NCBI GenBank assembly: GCA_017620875.1
Contig: JAGAUH010000003.1
Location: forward strand, 1 to 5,514
Reading direction: 5' to 3'
DNA from: Clostridia bacterium
Lineage (GTDB): Bacteria; Bacillota; Clostridia; Christensenellales; Borkfalkiaceae
Length of the DNA: 5,514 bases
Position numbers and translations under genes: made by a program. The notes beneath the pieces are model-generated. The model was not told the origin of the DNA. It worked only from the letters and a program-made list of their open reading frames with translations, and searched no databases. Position 1 is the first letter of the stretch, and each line of letters starts with the position of its first letter. Below, one piece after another: positions 1 to 5,510 of the stretch.

Positions 1-14
1 ATTATAAAATAATA

Positions 15-48
15 AATGCACCCAAAAGTTAAACTTTTAGAGTGCATT
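15..48 (-). terminator. Intrinsic terminator of the regulator-lipoprotein operon
   Basis: A hairpin lies 17 bases past the last stop codon. The outer stem AATGCAC/GTGCATT (15-21 with 42-48) and inner stem AAAAGT/ACTTTT (24-29 with 33-38) are separated by a small internal loop and closed by a 3-base loop. On the minus strand the hairpin is followed by a U-rich but interrupted run (positions 14-1), so termination may be imperfect. It has the right position and orientation to end the lipoprotein transcript. Confidence 0.7.
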
Positions 49-65
49 ATAATCATTTTTTACAA

Positions 66-536
66 TTATTCAAAAATAGTTTTTGTCCCAATAAACGCTA
101 ATATATCGTCTATAGTTTTGTAAGTTTTTAAATTTTCTAAAAACAAGTCTACTAAAGTGCCATAATCGGTTGTTATTTTTTCTAGATAAGTAGAATTAAT
201 ATTTACGCTAACGTCTAAATAACTATTTGTTTCTTTAATATCTTGACTGACAGTTTCTAAATATTCTTCTTGAACGAATAACATAGGTACGCTAACGGCA
301 ATTTTTTCATATTTTTGACTACTTGCATCATAACTATAAAAATATTGTGTTCTAAATTCTATATCGTATCTTCTAGATTTTGCTTTAGGATTGGTTATTA
401 TCAACCCACCATCGGTTTTAGGAACTAATGCGGTAGAAGAATTGTTTAAATAAATTTCTTCTTCGGCGTCAGTTTTTACGTTAGTAATTCCGCTTACGTC
501 ACTAAGGTTAAACCATAAAGTATTGTTTTGTACGCT
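66..536 (-). pseudogene. In-frame C-terminal remainder of the lipoprotein gene, cut off by a TAA
   Basis: This stretch continues the lipoprotein frame immediately after its TAA stop (539-537). It stays open for 156 codons and ends at a TAA at 68-66, just before a terminator. The sequence is protein-like from its first codon (it begins SVQNNTLWFNLSDVSG), mixed polar and hydrophobic, with no membrane segment. The part before position 404 contains no ATG. The only candidate internal start nearby is a TTG at 404-402, and it lacks a convincing ribosome binding site. I therefore read it as the end of a roughly 560-residue lipoprotein separated by a nonsense change. Less likely alternatives are stop-codon readthrough, a base error in the assembly, or a separate 112-residue protein from the TTG. 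The function of this domain is not recognised. Confidence 0.7.
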
Positions 537-1754
537 TTATAAAGTTTCTCTTACTTCGTAACCAAGCATTTTACCTGTTTTAGCATTATAAACTTCACAA
601 ATAGTTCCTGTAAAACCAACCAAGCCACCCGCCTTACTACCAACGCAGGTTACGTAATCTTCGCCAATATAAAAGTCTGCAGCACTATTAGTTACTTCTG
701 TTTCATTTACGGATAAGTATTCGTTAATATGTCCTTCTACGTTGCCTTTGTCATCTCTTGATATAGAGAAAAATGCCCTTCTTACTCCGCCGTATCTTAT
801 ACCAAACTCATAAGAGTTTTCTGTTATAACGTATTTTAAAGCATTTGCATCGCTAAGTTGTATTCTTACTTCTTTATCCTTGCTAGTTATATCCATACTC
901 ATAGAAATTTGAGCGGCAACTGCGCTAATAGAATAATCTACCACGTAACTAATTTTTTGACCATCAAAATCTATAGTAACGTTATAATCTCCCGCTTTAG
1001 TAGAATAATTTGCAGTGCTTGCAGGGTTTTTATCTATGTAATTATTAAAACCGGCAACTGTGGTTGTAGCAATACCCTCTATTATGTTTAAAGAACCATA
1101 AAATAGTTGACTTTGTTCTAAATTATCCAAAACCATATTCCATTGTTCGCCAAAGCCACCCATATATATATTATTTACGTTTACAAAATTTGTAGTATAA
1201 TCTGTAACAACCTTGCTCTTATCAACTAAGTTATCTGCAAAATTTGCTTGCATTGTTTCTGGAATATAACTTAAAGGACTAACGTTGTAACCTTGTAAAA
1301 GTTCTGCCAATAACCCTTTTATATCTACTTTGGTGTCATATTTTGCATATAAAGTCATATTTCCACTTAGAGTAATAGGCCAACTAACTGCATTTGTTAA
1401 ATCTTCGTCCGTACACCAAGCAACAAAATTGCAACCATCTAAAACGGGATCTACAGGCTTATTTATTAAAGAACCTTCCGTTTTAGTAATAGGACTAATC
1501 GCCGTTCCACCTTTCGTTTCAAAATTAATAGTATATTCTTGCAACTTGCTAGAACTACTTACGTAAGAACTTTCTTTACTGCTATTAGTACTACTTTGCT
1601 CTAAACTTTCTTTGCTAGAATCACTCGATACAAAACTAGATTGACTACTTGCCGAAGAAGTTGTTGGCATATTAGAGCCACCCTTATCTCCGCAACCAAC
1701 TAGAGTAAAACTTGCCAAAAGCAAACAAACTAAAAAAATCTTAACCCCTTTCAT
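537..1754 (-). CDS. Lipoprotein with Ser-rich linker and InlB-type B-repeat, probably truncated
   Basis: Predicted lipoprotein of 405 residues, anchored on the outer face of the membrane. Residues 1-21 are a type II signal peptide: Lys at 2 and 5, a hydrophobic core, then lipobox LVGC with the lipidated Cys at 21. Residues 27-72 are a Ser/Thr-rich spacer, typical of wall-spanning linkers. Residues 74-139 match the InlB B-repeat / Listeria-Bacteroides repeat (Flg_new) pattern: YTINFETKGG, a central GCNFVAWCTD, and a closing MTLYAKY. Residues 141-405 form a beta-rich-looking domain that I do not recognise. The ATG at 1754 has AAGGAG 7 bases upstream. The gene lies 27 bp downstream of the membrane-bound regulator with no terminator between, so the two are probably co-transcribed. 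The stop at 539-537 is suspect because the same frame continues for 156 more codons. The role could be surface binding or sensing; the substrate cannot be inferred. Confidence 0.85.
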   Translation of the reverse strand: MKGVKIFLVCLLLASFTLVGCGDKGGSNMPTTSSASSQSSFVSSDSSKESLEQSSTNSSKESSYVSSSSKLQEYTINFETKGGTAISPITKTEGSLINKPVDPVLDGCNFVAWCTDEDLTNAVSWPITLSGNMTLYAKYDTKVDIKGLLAELLQGYNVSPLSYIPETMQANFADNLVDKSKVVTDYTTNFVNVNNIYMGGFGEQWNMVLDNLEQSQLFYGSLNIIEGIATTTVAGFNNYIDKNPASTANYSTKAGDYNVTIDFDGQKISYVVDYSISAVAAQISMSMDITSKDKEVRIQLSDANALKYVITENSYEFGIRYGGVRRAFFSISRDDKGNVEGHINEYLSVNETEVTNSAADFYIGEDYVTCVGSKAGGLVGFTGTICEVYNAKTGKMLGYEVRETL

Positions 1755-1761
1755 TATCTTT

Positions 1762-1767
1762 CTCCTT
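1762..1767 (-). promoter_or_regulatory. Ribosome binding site of the lipoprotein gene
   Basis: AAGGAG on the minus strand, 7 bases before the ATG at 1754. It fixes the start at the residue that begins a proper lipoprotein signal peptide, and it lies in the 27-bp gap after the upstream gene's stop. Confidence 0.8.
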
Positions 1768-1781
1768 TATTTTTTTATATA

Positions 1782-2606
1782 TTAAAACTCGTCAAATTCT
1801 AACGGTTTACGAAAACTTTTTACTATTGCATACGGATATGTAAATAACGATAAAACAGAGCCTATTACAACCGCTAAAACCGTAAACGCAGCAGCCAACA
1901 CAAAACCGATAATCCAAAATGCAAGTTTAACGGTTAATAACCAAATAATACCGTCTAAACTAAGTTCGAATATTAGTCCAGGAAATCTTACCCAACCCCA
2001 ATTACAAATAGTTTCGGTTAAATCTGGTATAAAGGTATTTTTTAATATCATACAAGAAATATAAGTAAACGCTAAAACTCCCGCAACCGCGCCTAAAGCA
2101 ATAAACATATCGCCTAAAACAATACCTGCAATTAAAAATGCGGTAAAACCTATACTTCCCCAAACGAAAGAATGTATCCTTCTTTTTTTAGCAGAACCTA
2201 ATTTTTCCGTCTCTTTTCTTTTTTGTTCTGCTTTCTTTTCTTCGTGACACTTTTTACATAAAGTAACAGTTTCGTTGCCTTCTACTTGTTTATAAACGCC
2301 CGCGTTATCGTAAATAAAACTTTTGCATTTACTACACATAGCAACGGGTTGTTTAGGCGCATCTTTATATACCACTTCTTTTTCTACAATAACTTTTGGT
2401 TCTGCCTTAACCGCATCTACCCCAAGCATTTCGTCTGTAGAAACGCCAAATATTTTAGCAATTTCCGAAATAGTACTTACCGATGGTTCTACTTCTCCGT
2501 TTTCCCATCTCGATACCGCTTGAGCCGTAACAAACAATTTGTCTGCCAACTCTTTTTGTGTCATTCCTTTTTCTGTCCTTAATCTTTTGATATTTTCTCC
2601 TATCAT
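1782..2606 (-). CDS. Membrane-bound XRE-family regulator with zinc ribbon
   Basis: Predicted 274-residue one-component transcription regulator. Residues 3-60 are a Cro/C1 (HTH_3) helix-turn-helix: IGENIKRLRTEKGMTQKELA, then a recognition helix around TAQAVSRWENG and PSVSTISEIAKIFGVSTDEML. A charged linker follows. A zinc-ribbon-like pair of CxxC motifs comes next (C91/C94 and C117/C120), then a Lys/Glu-rich stretch (121-143). Hydrophobic membrane segments lie at about 145-165, 166-188 and two or three between 207 and 257. The N-terminal domains should be cytoplasmic. The start was set at 2606, not the in-frame ATG at 2687, because AAGGAGGT lies directly before 2606 and the 27 extra codons would run through the promoter and leader. 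It heads an operon with the lipoprotein gene. Autoregulation through inverted repeats in the promoter is likely but inferred. The signal it senses is unknown. Confidence 0.88.
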   Translation of the reverse strand: MIGENIKRLRTEKGMTQKELADKLFVTAQAVSRWENGEVEPSVSTISEIAKIFGVSTDEMLGVDAVKAEPKVIVEKEVVYKDAPKQPVAMCSKCKSFIYDNAGVYKQVEGNETVTLCKKCHEEKKAEQKRKETEKLGSAKKRRIHSFVWGSIGFTAFLIAGIVLGDMFIALGAVAGVLAFTYISCMILKNTFIPDLTETICNWGWVRFPGLIFELSLDGIIWLLTVKLAFWIIGFVLAAAFTVLAVVIGSVLSLFTYPYAIVKSFRKPLEFDEF

Positions 2607-2610
2607 AAAG

Positions 2611-2618
2611 ACCTCCTT
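2611..2618 (-). promoter_or_regulatory. Strong ribosome binding site that sets the regulator start
   Basis: AAGGAGGT on the minus strand, 4 bases before the ATG at 2606. It is a near-complete match to the anti-Shine-Dalgarno sequence and decides against the upstream in-frame ATG at 2687. Confidence 0.85.
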
Positions 2619-2651
2619 AAAAATTTTTTTCGTGCTAGTAGCATCAACTCT

Positions 2652-2680
2652 ATTATAAACAAAACGTTTACGTCCGTAAA
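2652..2680 (-). promoter_or_regulatory. Sigma-A type promoter of the regulator-lipoprotein operon
   Basis: On the minus strand: -35 TTTACG (2680-2675), a 17-bp spacer, and a perfect -10 TATAAT (2657-2652). The predicted transcription start is near 2645, giving a leader of about 40 bases to the ATG at 2606. The -35 box is one arm of an inverted repeat, so a repressor bound there would block the polymerase. Confidence 0.65.
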
Positions 2681-2695
2681 TCAACAAGTAGTTGA
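2662..2695. repeat. Clustered inverted repeats over the promoter: candidate operator
   Basis: Three dyads sit side by side. AAACGTTT is a perfect 8-bp palindrome (2662-2669). TTTACG-TC-CGTAAA is a perfect 6-bp inverted repeat (2667-2680) whose right arm is the -35 box. TCAAC-AAGTA-GTTGA (2681-2695) has perfect 5-bp arms just upstream. XRE-family dimers typically bind short inverted repeats of this size, so this is a candidate site for autoregulation by the adjacent regulator. Binding itself is inference. Confidence 0.45.
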
Positions 2696-2719
2696 ATTAA
2701 CTAAACAAATGGTTGAATT
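2691..2719. repeat. Direct repeat GTTGAATT, 21 bp apart
   Basis: GTTGAATT occurs at 2691-2698 and 2712-2719, two helical turns apart, just upstream of the operon promoter. The first copy overlaps the TCAAC/GTTGA dyad. It may be an additional binding site. The region is AT-rich, so chance is possible. Confidence 0.3.
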
Positions 2720-2755
2720 GCCTAGATTTACAAAAGATTTTGTTGTATAATAAAC

Positions 2756-2788
2756 AAAAAGACGCTCCCCTTTTGCAAGAAAAGCGTC
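2756..2788 (-). terminator. Intrinsic terminator of the structured RNA
   Basis: On the minus strand, 2788-2777 pairs with 2772-2761 in 12 consecutive pairs, including three G-U wobbles, closed by a GCAA (GNRA) tetraloop. UUUUUG follows at 2760-2755. The wobbles make it a helix only in the minus-strand RNA. The 5' arm can also pair with 2809-2800, so it may be a regulated terminator. Confidence 0.75.
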
Positions 2789-2914
2789 TATAGAATATAC
2801 TCTTCTCGCCGTCGCCAAACAAATTTATATCCCGTAGTGGAAAATAAATAACGATTAGAAGTATAATTCTACCTAAACTATACCCACTACTAATAAAATA
2901 TAAACTTGTTTGGC
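2756..2914 (-). ncRNA. Structured non-coding RNA, about 160 nt, family unrecognised
   Basis: A minus-strand RNA is predicted to begin at G2914, 6 bases after a good -10 box, and to end in an intrinsic terminator. Its first 17 bases (2914-2898) pair with 2830-2814 without a gap, using one G-U pair. Inside, after a 7/3 asymmetric internal loop, GUAGUGG (2890-2884) pairs with CCACUAC (2840-2834). The 43-base apical part can form UAGAA/UUCUA or, alternatively, GUAUA/UAUAC. A linker (2813-2789) then leads to the terminator hairpin. The G-U pairs in the long stem and terminator become A-C mismatches on the plus strand, which supports this orientation. It could be a free small RNA or the leader of the downstream operon. 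Overall shape recalls 6S RNA, but the internal loop is too small to call it that. No known riboswitch core was recognised. No convincing small ORF is evident. Confidence 0.6.
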
Positions 2915-2920
2915 TATAAT

Positions 2921-2949
2921 ATTTTACCACAAATATTTTTAAAAAACAA
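2921..2949 (-). promoter_or_regulatory. Extended -10 promoter of the structured RNA
   Basis: On the minus strand: -35 TTGTTT (2949-2944), a 17-bp spacer ending in TGG (an extended -10 TGn motif), then -10 TAAAAT (2926-2921). The first base of the 17-bp RNA stem, G2914, is exactly 6 bases past the -10 box. The -35 box is weak and the surroundings are very AT-rich, so the call rests on the spacing and the match to the RNA end. Confidence 0.5.
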
Positions 2950-2969
2950 TATTTATATTAAATAAAGGA

Positions 2970-2990
2970 TAACAAATTTAAAAATTGTTA
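2970..2990. repeat. AT-rich inverted repeat upstream of the RNA promoter
   Basis: TAACAA...TTGTTA with 6-bp arms and three further AT pairs inside after one mismatch. It lies between the terminator at 3005-3039 and the RNA promoter. It could be a protein site or simply chance in AT-rich DNA. Nothing else was identified in 2950-3004. Confidence 0.25.
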
Positions 2991-3004
2991 ATTTTTTAGT
3001 AGTA

Positions 3005-3039
3005 AAAAACTCCGATAGGATTTTCCTAGCGGAGTTTTT
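3005..3039 (-). terminator. Strong intrinsic terminator of the ferritin-like gene
   Basis: The hairpin begins 2 bases after the TAA at 3044-3042. AAAAACTCCG (3005-3014) pairs with 3030-3039, then after one mismatch TAGGA pairs with TCCTA around a 3-base loop. The minus transcript ends in U6 (3009-3004). The A/T flanks also allow some function in the plus direction, but no converging plus-strand gene exists here. Confidence 0.88.
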
Positions 3040-3041
3040 AT

Positions 3042-4286
3042 TTATCTAGCGAAAGACGTGTTGTCTTTTTTTCTGTCTCGTAGTTCTTTTATTGGGTTTT
3101 CTTTATCTTCGTTGCGGTAGTCTTGCCCGCACTCTAAAATGTGTTTTTCTATAACGGAGTGGCTTGCAACTTGGTCTATATGCTTGTTAACGCCCTTGTT
3201 GTACTTAAAAAACTTGCTATCTTGTGGTAAATCTTTTACTTTTACGTATCCTTCTTGTTGGGCGGTAGAGTCCCCCGTTTCTTTTAGCACTTTGCGGATA
3301 TACTCTTTGTTTTGCCCAAACTTTAATAGTTCCGGAAAGTCCGCCCCGTTAGGAAATAAACTCTCCCAAGAAATATCTTGATATTTTTTTAATAGTTTAG
3401 CAACCCTTTGCAAGTGCCCGCATTCTTCTAAATAAAACTTATAATAAAGTTCTTTTATCCTTTTGTCGCTCTCGTCCTGATAGCAACTATAATACAAATA
3501 ACACTCTACGTATTCGTGCATAAGTTGACACTCTAACATAGTTGCGCTAGGATCTAACAAACTGCCGTATTGACTAACGTGTTGTTCTTCTATCATAGCA
3601 ATTTCGGTATAGAGTTTTCTACCAAGTTCGTTTTTATAAAAGTTTGCTTGATTCATATAAAAGTTCATAGTTTGTTGTTCGGCGGCGGTTATTATATTTA
3701 CCGTTAGTTTAGTAAACAAGTCTGCCGTTTGAGAATTAATATAGTTTTTAATTTCGTCTGCGGGATATCTATGCTCCGATATAGTTGGTCTTGCAGGCAT
3801 AATTTCGGTGTACTCGCCAAGCAAATCTTCCGCCTTTATCCCTTCGTCCATTTCTAATAAGTTTGCGTATCTATAAACGTGGTCAAAATCTTCTAAAAGG
3901 GCAAAATCTAACGCCTTTTTAACGTTTTTATCTTTTACGTGTTGGGCAAGTATCGCGGTTAGTTCTACCGCCAACTGCTCGTAGCCCATAGTGTGTTGTA
4001 AAACGGTTTCTTCTATAGGTTTTAAACTCGCCAATATTTTTTGTTGCTGTTGTTCTCGCCTTCTTATAAGTGCTAGTTCTCGCCTAAGTTCGTTGTCTAA
4101 ACAATGCCTAGAAAAGTTGTGAGAGTGCCAATTTGCCTCAAACTCCGTTCCGTTTAAAAGTATTAGCCTAACCTTTGTAAAAGGACTAGTAGTTTTGGGG
4201 TTATAGGGCTCTAAAGAAAGTTTAGACCAATCTTCGTAGCACTCTATTTTTGTTGCGTCTTGTAAAAATGGGTTAATTTTTTTCAT
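3042..4286 (-). CDS. Ferritin-like (di-iron) helical protein
   Basis: A 414-residue soluble, mostly helical protein with no signal peptide or membrane segment. Residues 190-300 carry the classical ferritin-like pattern of Glu, ExxH, Glu, ExxH on four successive helices: E203 (ITAAEQQTMNFY), E233-H236 (MIEEQHVSQYG), E258/E261 (MHEYVECY) and E288-H291 (LEECGHLQRV). Such residues bind two metal ions, usually iron or manganese, in rubrerythrin, ferritin and oxidase relatives. An extra helix pair before it, with E103 and E132/D133-H136 (LEDFDHVYRY), looks like half of a second bundle. The Gln-rich part at 79-82 and the charged C-terminus (391-414) are probably flexible. The ATG at 4286 follows AGGAGG by 5 bases. 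The gene is flanked by terminators on both sides, so it is transcribed alone. The exact reaction is unknown: oxidative-stress defence, metal storage or an oxidase are possible. No rubredoxin-type Cys cluster is present. Confidence 0.72.
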   Translation of the reverse strand: MKKINPFLQDATKIECYEDWSKLSLEPYNPKTTSPFTKVRLILLNGTEFEANWHSHNFSRHCLDNELRRELALIRRREQQQQKILASLKPIEETVLQHTMGYEQLAVELTAILAQHVKDKNVKKALDFALLEDFDHVYRYANLLEMDEGIKAEDLLGEYTEIMPARPTISEHRYPADEIKNYINSQTADLFTKLTVNIITAAEQQTMNFYMNQANFYKNELGRKLYTEIAMIEEQHVSQYGSLLDPSATMLECQLMHEYVECYLYYSCYQDESDKRIKELYYKFYLEECGHLQRVAKLLKKYQDISWESLFPNGADFPELLKFGQNKEYIRKVLKETGDSTAQQEGYVKVKDLPQDSKFFKYNKGVNKHIDQVASHSVIEKHILECGQDYRNEDKENPIKELRDRKKDNTSFAR

Positions 4287-4287
4287 A

Positions 4288-4307
4288 AATGCCTCCTAAA
4301 AAGCATT
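4288..4307 (-). promoter_or_regulatory. Ribosome binding site in the loop of a small hairpin
   Basis: AGGAGG (4297-4292) lies 5 bases before the ATG at 4286. AATGC at 4307-4303 (minus strand) can pair with GCATT at 4292-4288, placing most of the Shine-Dalgarno in a 10-base loop whose last G is in the stem. With only five pairs, it is probably weak. Confidence 0.4.
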
Positions 4308-4332
4308 ATTGCCAACCCTTAAACTTTTTAAA

Positions 4333-4350
4333 CCACAATTTGCCACAATT
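4333..4350. repeat. Tandem direct repeat AATTGTGG, one helical turn apart
   Basis: On the minus strand, AATTGTGG occurs at 4350-4343 and again at 4340-4333, with a 10-bp period. It lies in the 122-bp gap between the upstream terminator and the ferritin-like gene, where that gene's promoter must be. No convincing -35/-10 pair was found in the gap. The repeat could be an activator or repressor site, or a duplicated weak -35 (TTGTGG). Confidence 0.4.
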
Positions 4351-4380
4351 AGTATTTGATATAAAAACTTAAATAAAAAA

Positions 4381-4400
4381 GCCCTTGCAAAAGCAAGGGC
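4381..4400 (-). terminator. Intrinsic terminator of the two-gene membrane-protein operon
   Basis: A perfect 8-bp stem, GCCCTTGC/GCAAGGGC, with a 4-base loop. On the minus strand it is followed by UUUUUUAUUU (4380-4371). It lies 8 bases past the TAA at 4411-4409, so it separates this operon from the ferritin-like gene. Confidence 0.9.
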
Positions 4401-4408
4401 AAAAATTA

Positions 4409-4915
4409 TTAACCTAATTTAGCAATCAAAACTGCTATACCTGCAATAAGGCAACCTAAAAATATTGCTATTTTTATCCATTTTAAAATATTTCTTCTTT
4501 TAACGCCGATATAATCGATATACTTTTTGTTAGAAAATTCTTCTATTTCGGCAATGGTATCTATTATTGCAAACTTATCTTCTTTAACGTCGCAAATGCT
4601 AATATACGCCTTGGTAGTATCTTGAGTTAAATTTAGCCTAAACCTACAATCTACCACGCTACAAGATTTGTCTTGCTTGATATCAAATATACCAAAAATA
4701 CTAATGATATAATATAAAATATTAAATAGCCACCAAAGTTTTCCGCCGTATTCGTGTGTTTTATAAATTACGCAGTCGGCTTTATCCCCGTCTACTTGGG
4801 CAAAGGCACTACGCATTCCGTCTGGGCGATCTACCAAGGTCATTTTTTTACCGTTTACGTAAAAATTGCTTAGGCTTTTATGCTTTCCGTTTACTATAAA
4901 CTCTATATTACGCAT
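4409..4915 (-). CDS. Small membrane protein of unknown function
   Basis: A 168-residue protein that I do not recognise. Residues 1-58 are polar, with a beta-rich look (FIVNGKHKSLSNFYVNGKKM). A hydrophobic aromatic segment follows at 60-78 (LWWLFNILYYIISIFGIF). A soluble stretch comes next (80-140), and a clear C-terminal membrane helix lies at about 145-166. Cys residues at 48, 85, 90 and 108 are scattered, with no metal-site spacing. The ATG at 4915 overlaps the end of the preceding gene by 8 bases (ATGCGTAA), with a G-rich AGGGGG just upstream. Translation is therefore probably coupled to that gene. It is the last gene before a strong terminator, so the two proteins probably act together. 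Function cannot be inferred from sequence alone. Confidence 0.75.
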   Translation of the reverse strand: MRNIEFIVNGKHKSLSNFYVNGKKMTLVDRPDGMRSAFAQVDGDKADCVIYKTHEYGGKLWWLFNILYYIISIFGIFDIKQDKSCSVVDCRFRLNLTQDTTKAYISICDVKEDKFAIIDTIAEIEEFSNKKYIDYIGVKRRNILKWIKIAIFLGCLIAGIAVLIAKLG

Positions 4916-5510
4916 ACATCCCCCTACCTAGTATCTTTAACACGATAACCGCGATACTAACGACTAAAAATATACTAACCAAAACTATTTTAACAACTGC
5001 CCTTTTTCTACTTGCTATTATAAAGCCTAACGCTAATATTCCACTAGCAACCCCTATATACGCCAAGTAAGGAACCGTTTTTAAAACTATTTCGGCAATT
5101 TTTCCAAAATCGAAATTGCCAAAATTTGTAACTATTCCCCAAAAGAAATCTATTATACTTTTTCCCCAAACGTATACGGTACCTAAAGTAAAAACCGTTA
5201 AAATTATAACGATACAAAAAGAAAGTAAAAACACGAAAATTGCAAGCAATCCGCTAAGGGCTAAACCGACAAGCAACGCTATGCACAATATTCCGCAAGC
5301 GATAGAAATATTTGCCAAAATTCTACCCGCTCTATTTAGTCGCATACTAACCATTTCTTTAGACGGTGGCAAAACGGGCTCTGCAGAAGTTATTTCTACA
5401 GGCAAAGTTTCGGCGGTATCTACTAGTAGCGTATCTTCCGCATTGTTTGGCTCTAGCAATATTTCTTGTTGTTCTTGCTCTTTTTGTTCAATAACAACTT
5501 CTTCTTCCAT
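4908..5510 (-). CDS. Multi-pass membrane protein with acidic N-terminal tail, unknown function
   Basis: About 200 residues. Residues 1-50 are an acidic, Glu/Gln-rich and then Pro-containing tail (for example EEEVVIEQKEQEQQEILL), likely disordered and cytoplasmic. A basic stretch (MRLNRAGR, 56-63) precedes four predicted membrane helices at about 64-86, 88-113, 146-166 and 172-193. An aromatic/Gly loop, FFWGIVTNFGNFDFGK, lies between helices 2 and 3. It overlaps the next gene by 8 bases, indicating an operon. The ATG at 5510 is only 4 bases from the window end. No ribosome binding site can be seen and the frame is still open upstream, so the true start may lie outside. No family was recognised. 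Possible roles such as transport or envelope scaffolding are not supported by any motif. Confidence 0.72.
   Translation of the reverse strand: MEEEVVIEQKEQEQQEILLEPNNAEDTLLVDTAETLPVEITSAEPVLPPSKEMVSMRLNRAGRILANISIACGILCIALLVGLALSGLLAIFVFLLSFCIVIILTVFTLGTVYVWGKSIIDFFWGIVTNFGNFDFGKIAEIVLKTVPYLAYIGVASGILALGFIIASRKRAVVKIVLVSIFLVVSIAVIVLKILGRGMYA

Noticed and set aside
858..1091. Plus-strand open frame of 77 codons (likewise 1330-1566)
   Set aside because: Both are antisense to the well-supported lipoprotein gene, lack ribosome binding sites, and have unlikely protein composition.
2286..2582. Plus-strand open frames of 98 and 66 codons (the latter at 2323-2523)
   Set aside because: They are shadows antisense to the HTH and zinc-ribbon coding sequence, which has clear domain matches on the minus strand.
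2607..2687. N-terminal extension of the regulator to the ATG at 2687
   Set aside because: It would translate the promoter and leader. A near-perfect AAGGAGGT directly precedes the ATG at 2606, where the standard HTH domain begins.
2746..2751. Plus-strand TATAAT as a promoter
   Set aside because: No -35 box at a suitable distance and no plus-strand gene downstream.
2756..2914. 6S RNA
   Set aside because: The long closing stem and size fit loosely, but the internal loop is only 7 and 3 bases, unlike the large central bubble that mimics an open promoter. Kept as an unassigned RNA.
2697..2930. A 77-codon minus-strand open frame, potentially a small protein
   Set aside because: It runs straight through the predicted structured RNA and its terminator, its upstream region has no ribosome binding site, and the composition is not protein-like.
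3139..3381. Plus-strand open frame of 80 codons
   Set aside because: Antisense to the C-terminal part of the ferritin-like gene; no start signals.
4287..4330. Sigma-54 promoter suggested by TTGGCA near 4315-4310
   Set aside because: The distance between the GG and GC elements is wrong, and the site is too close to the ribosome binding site.
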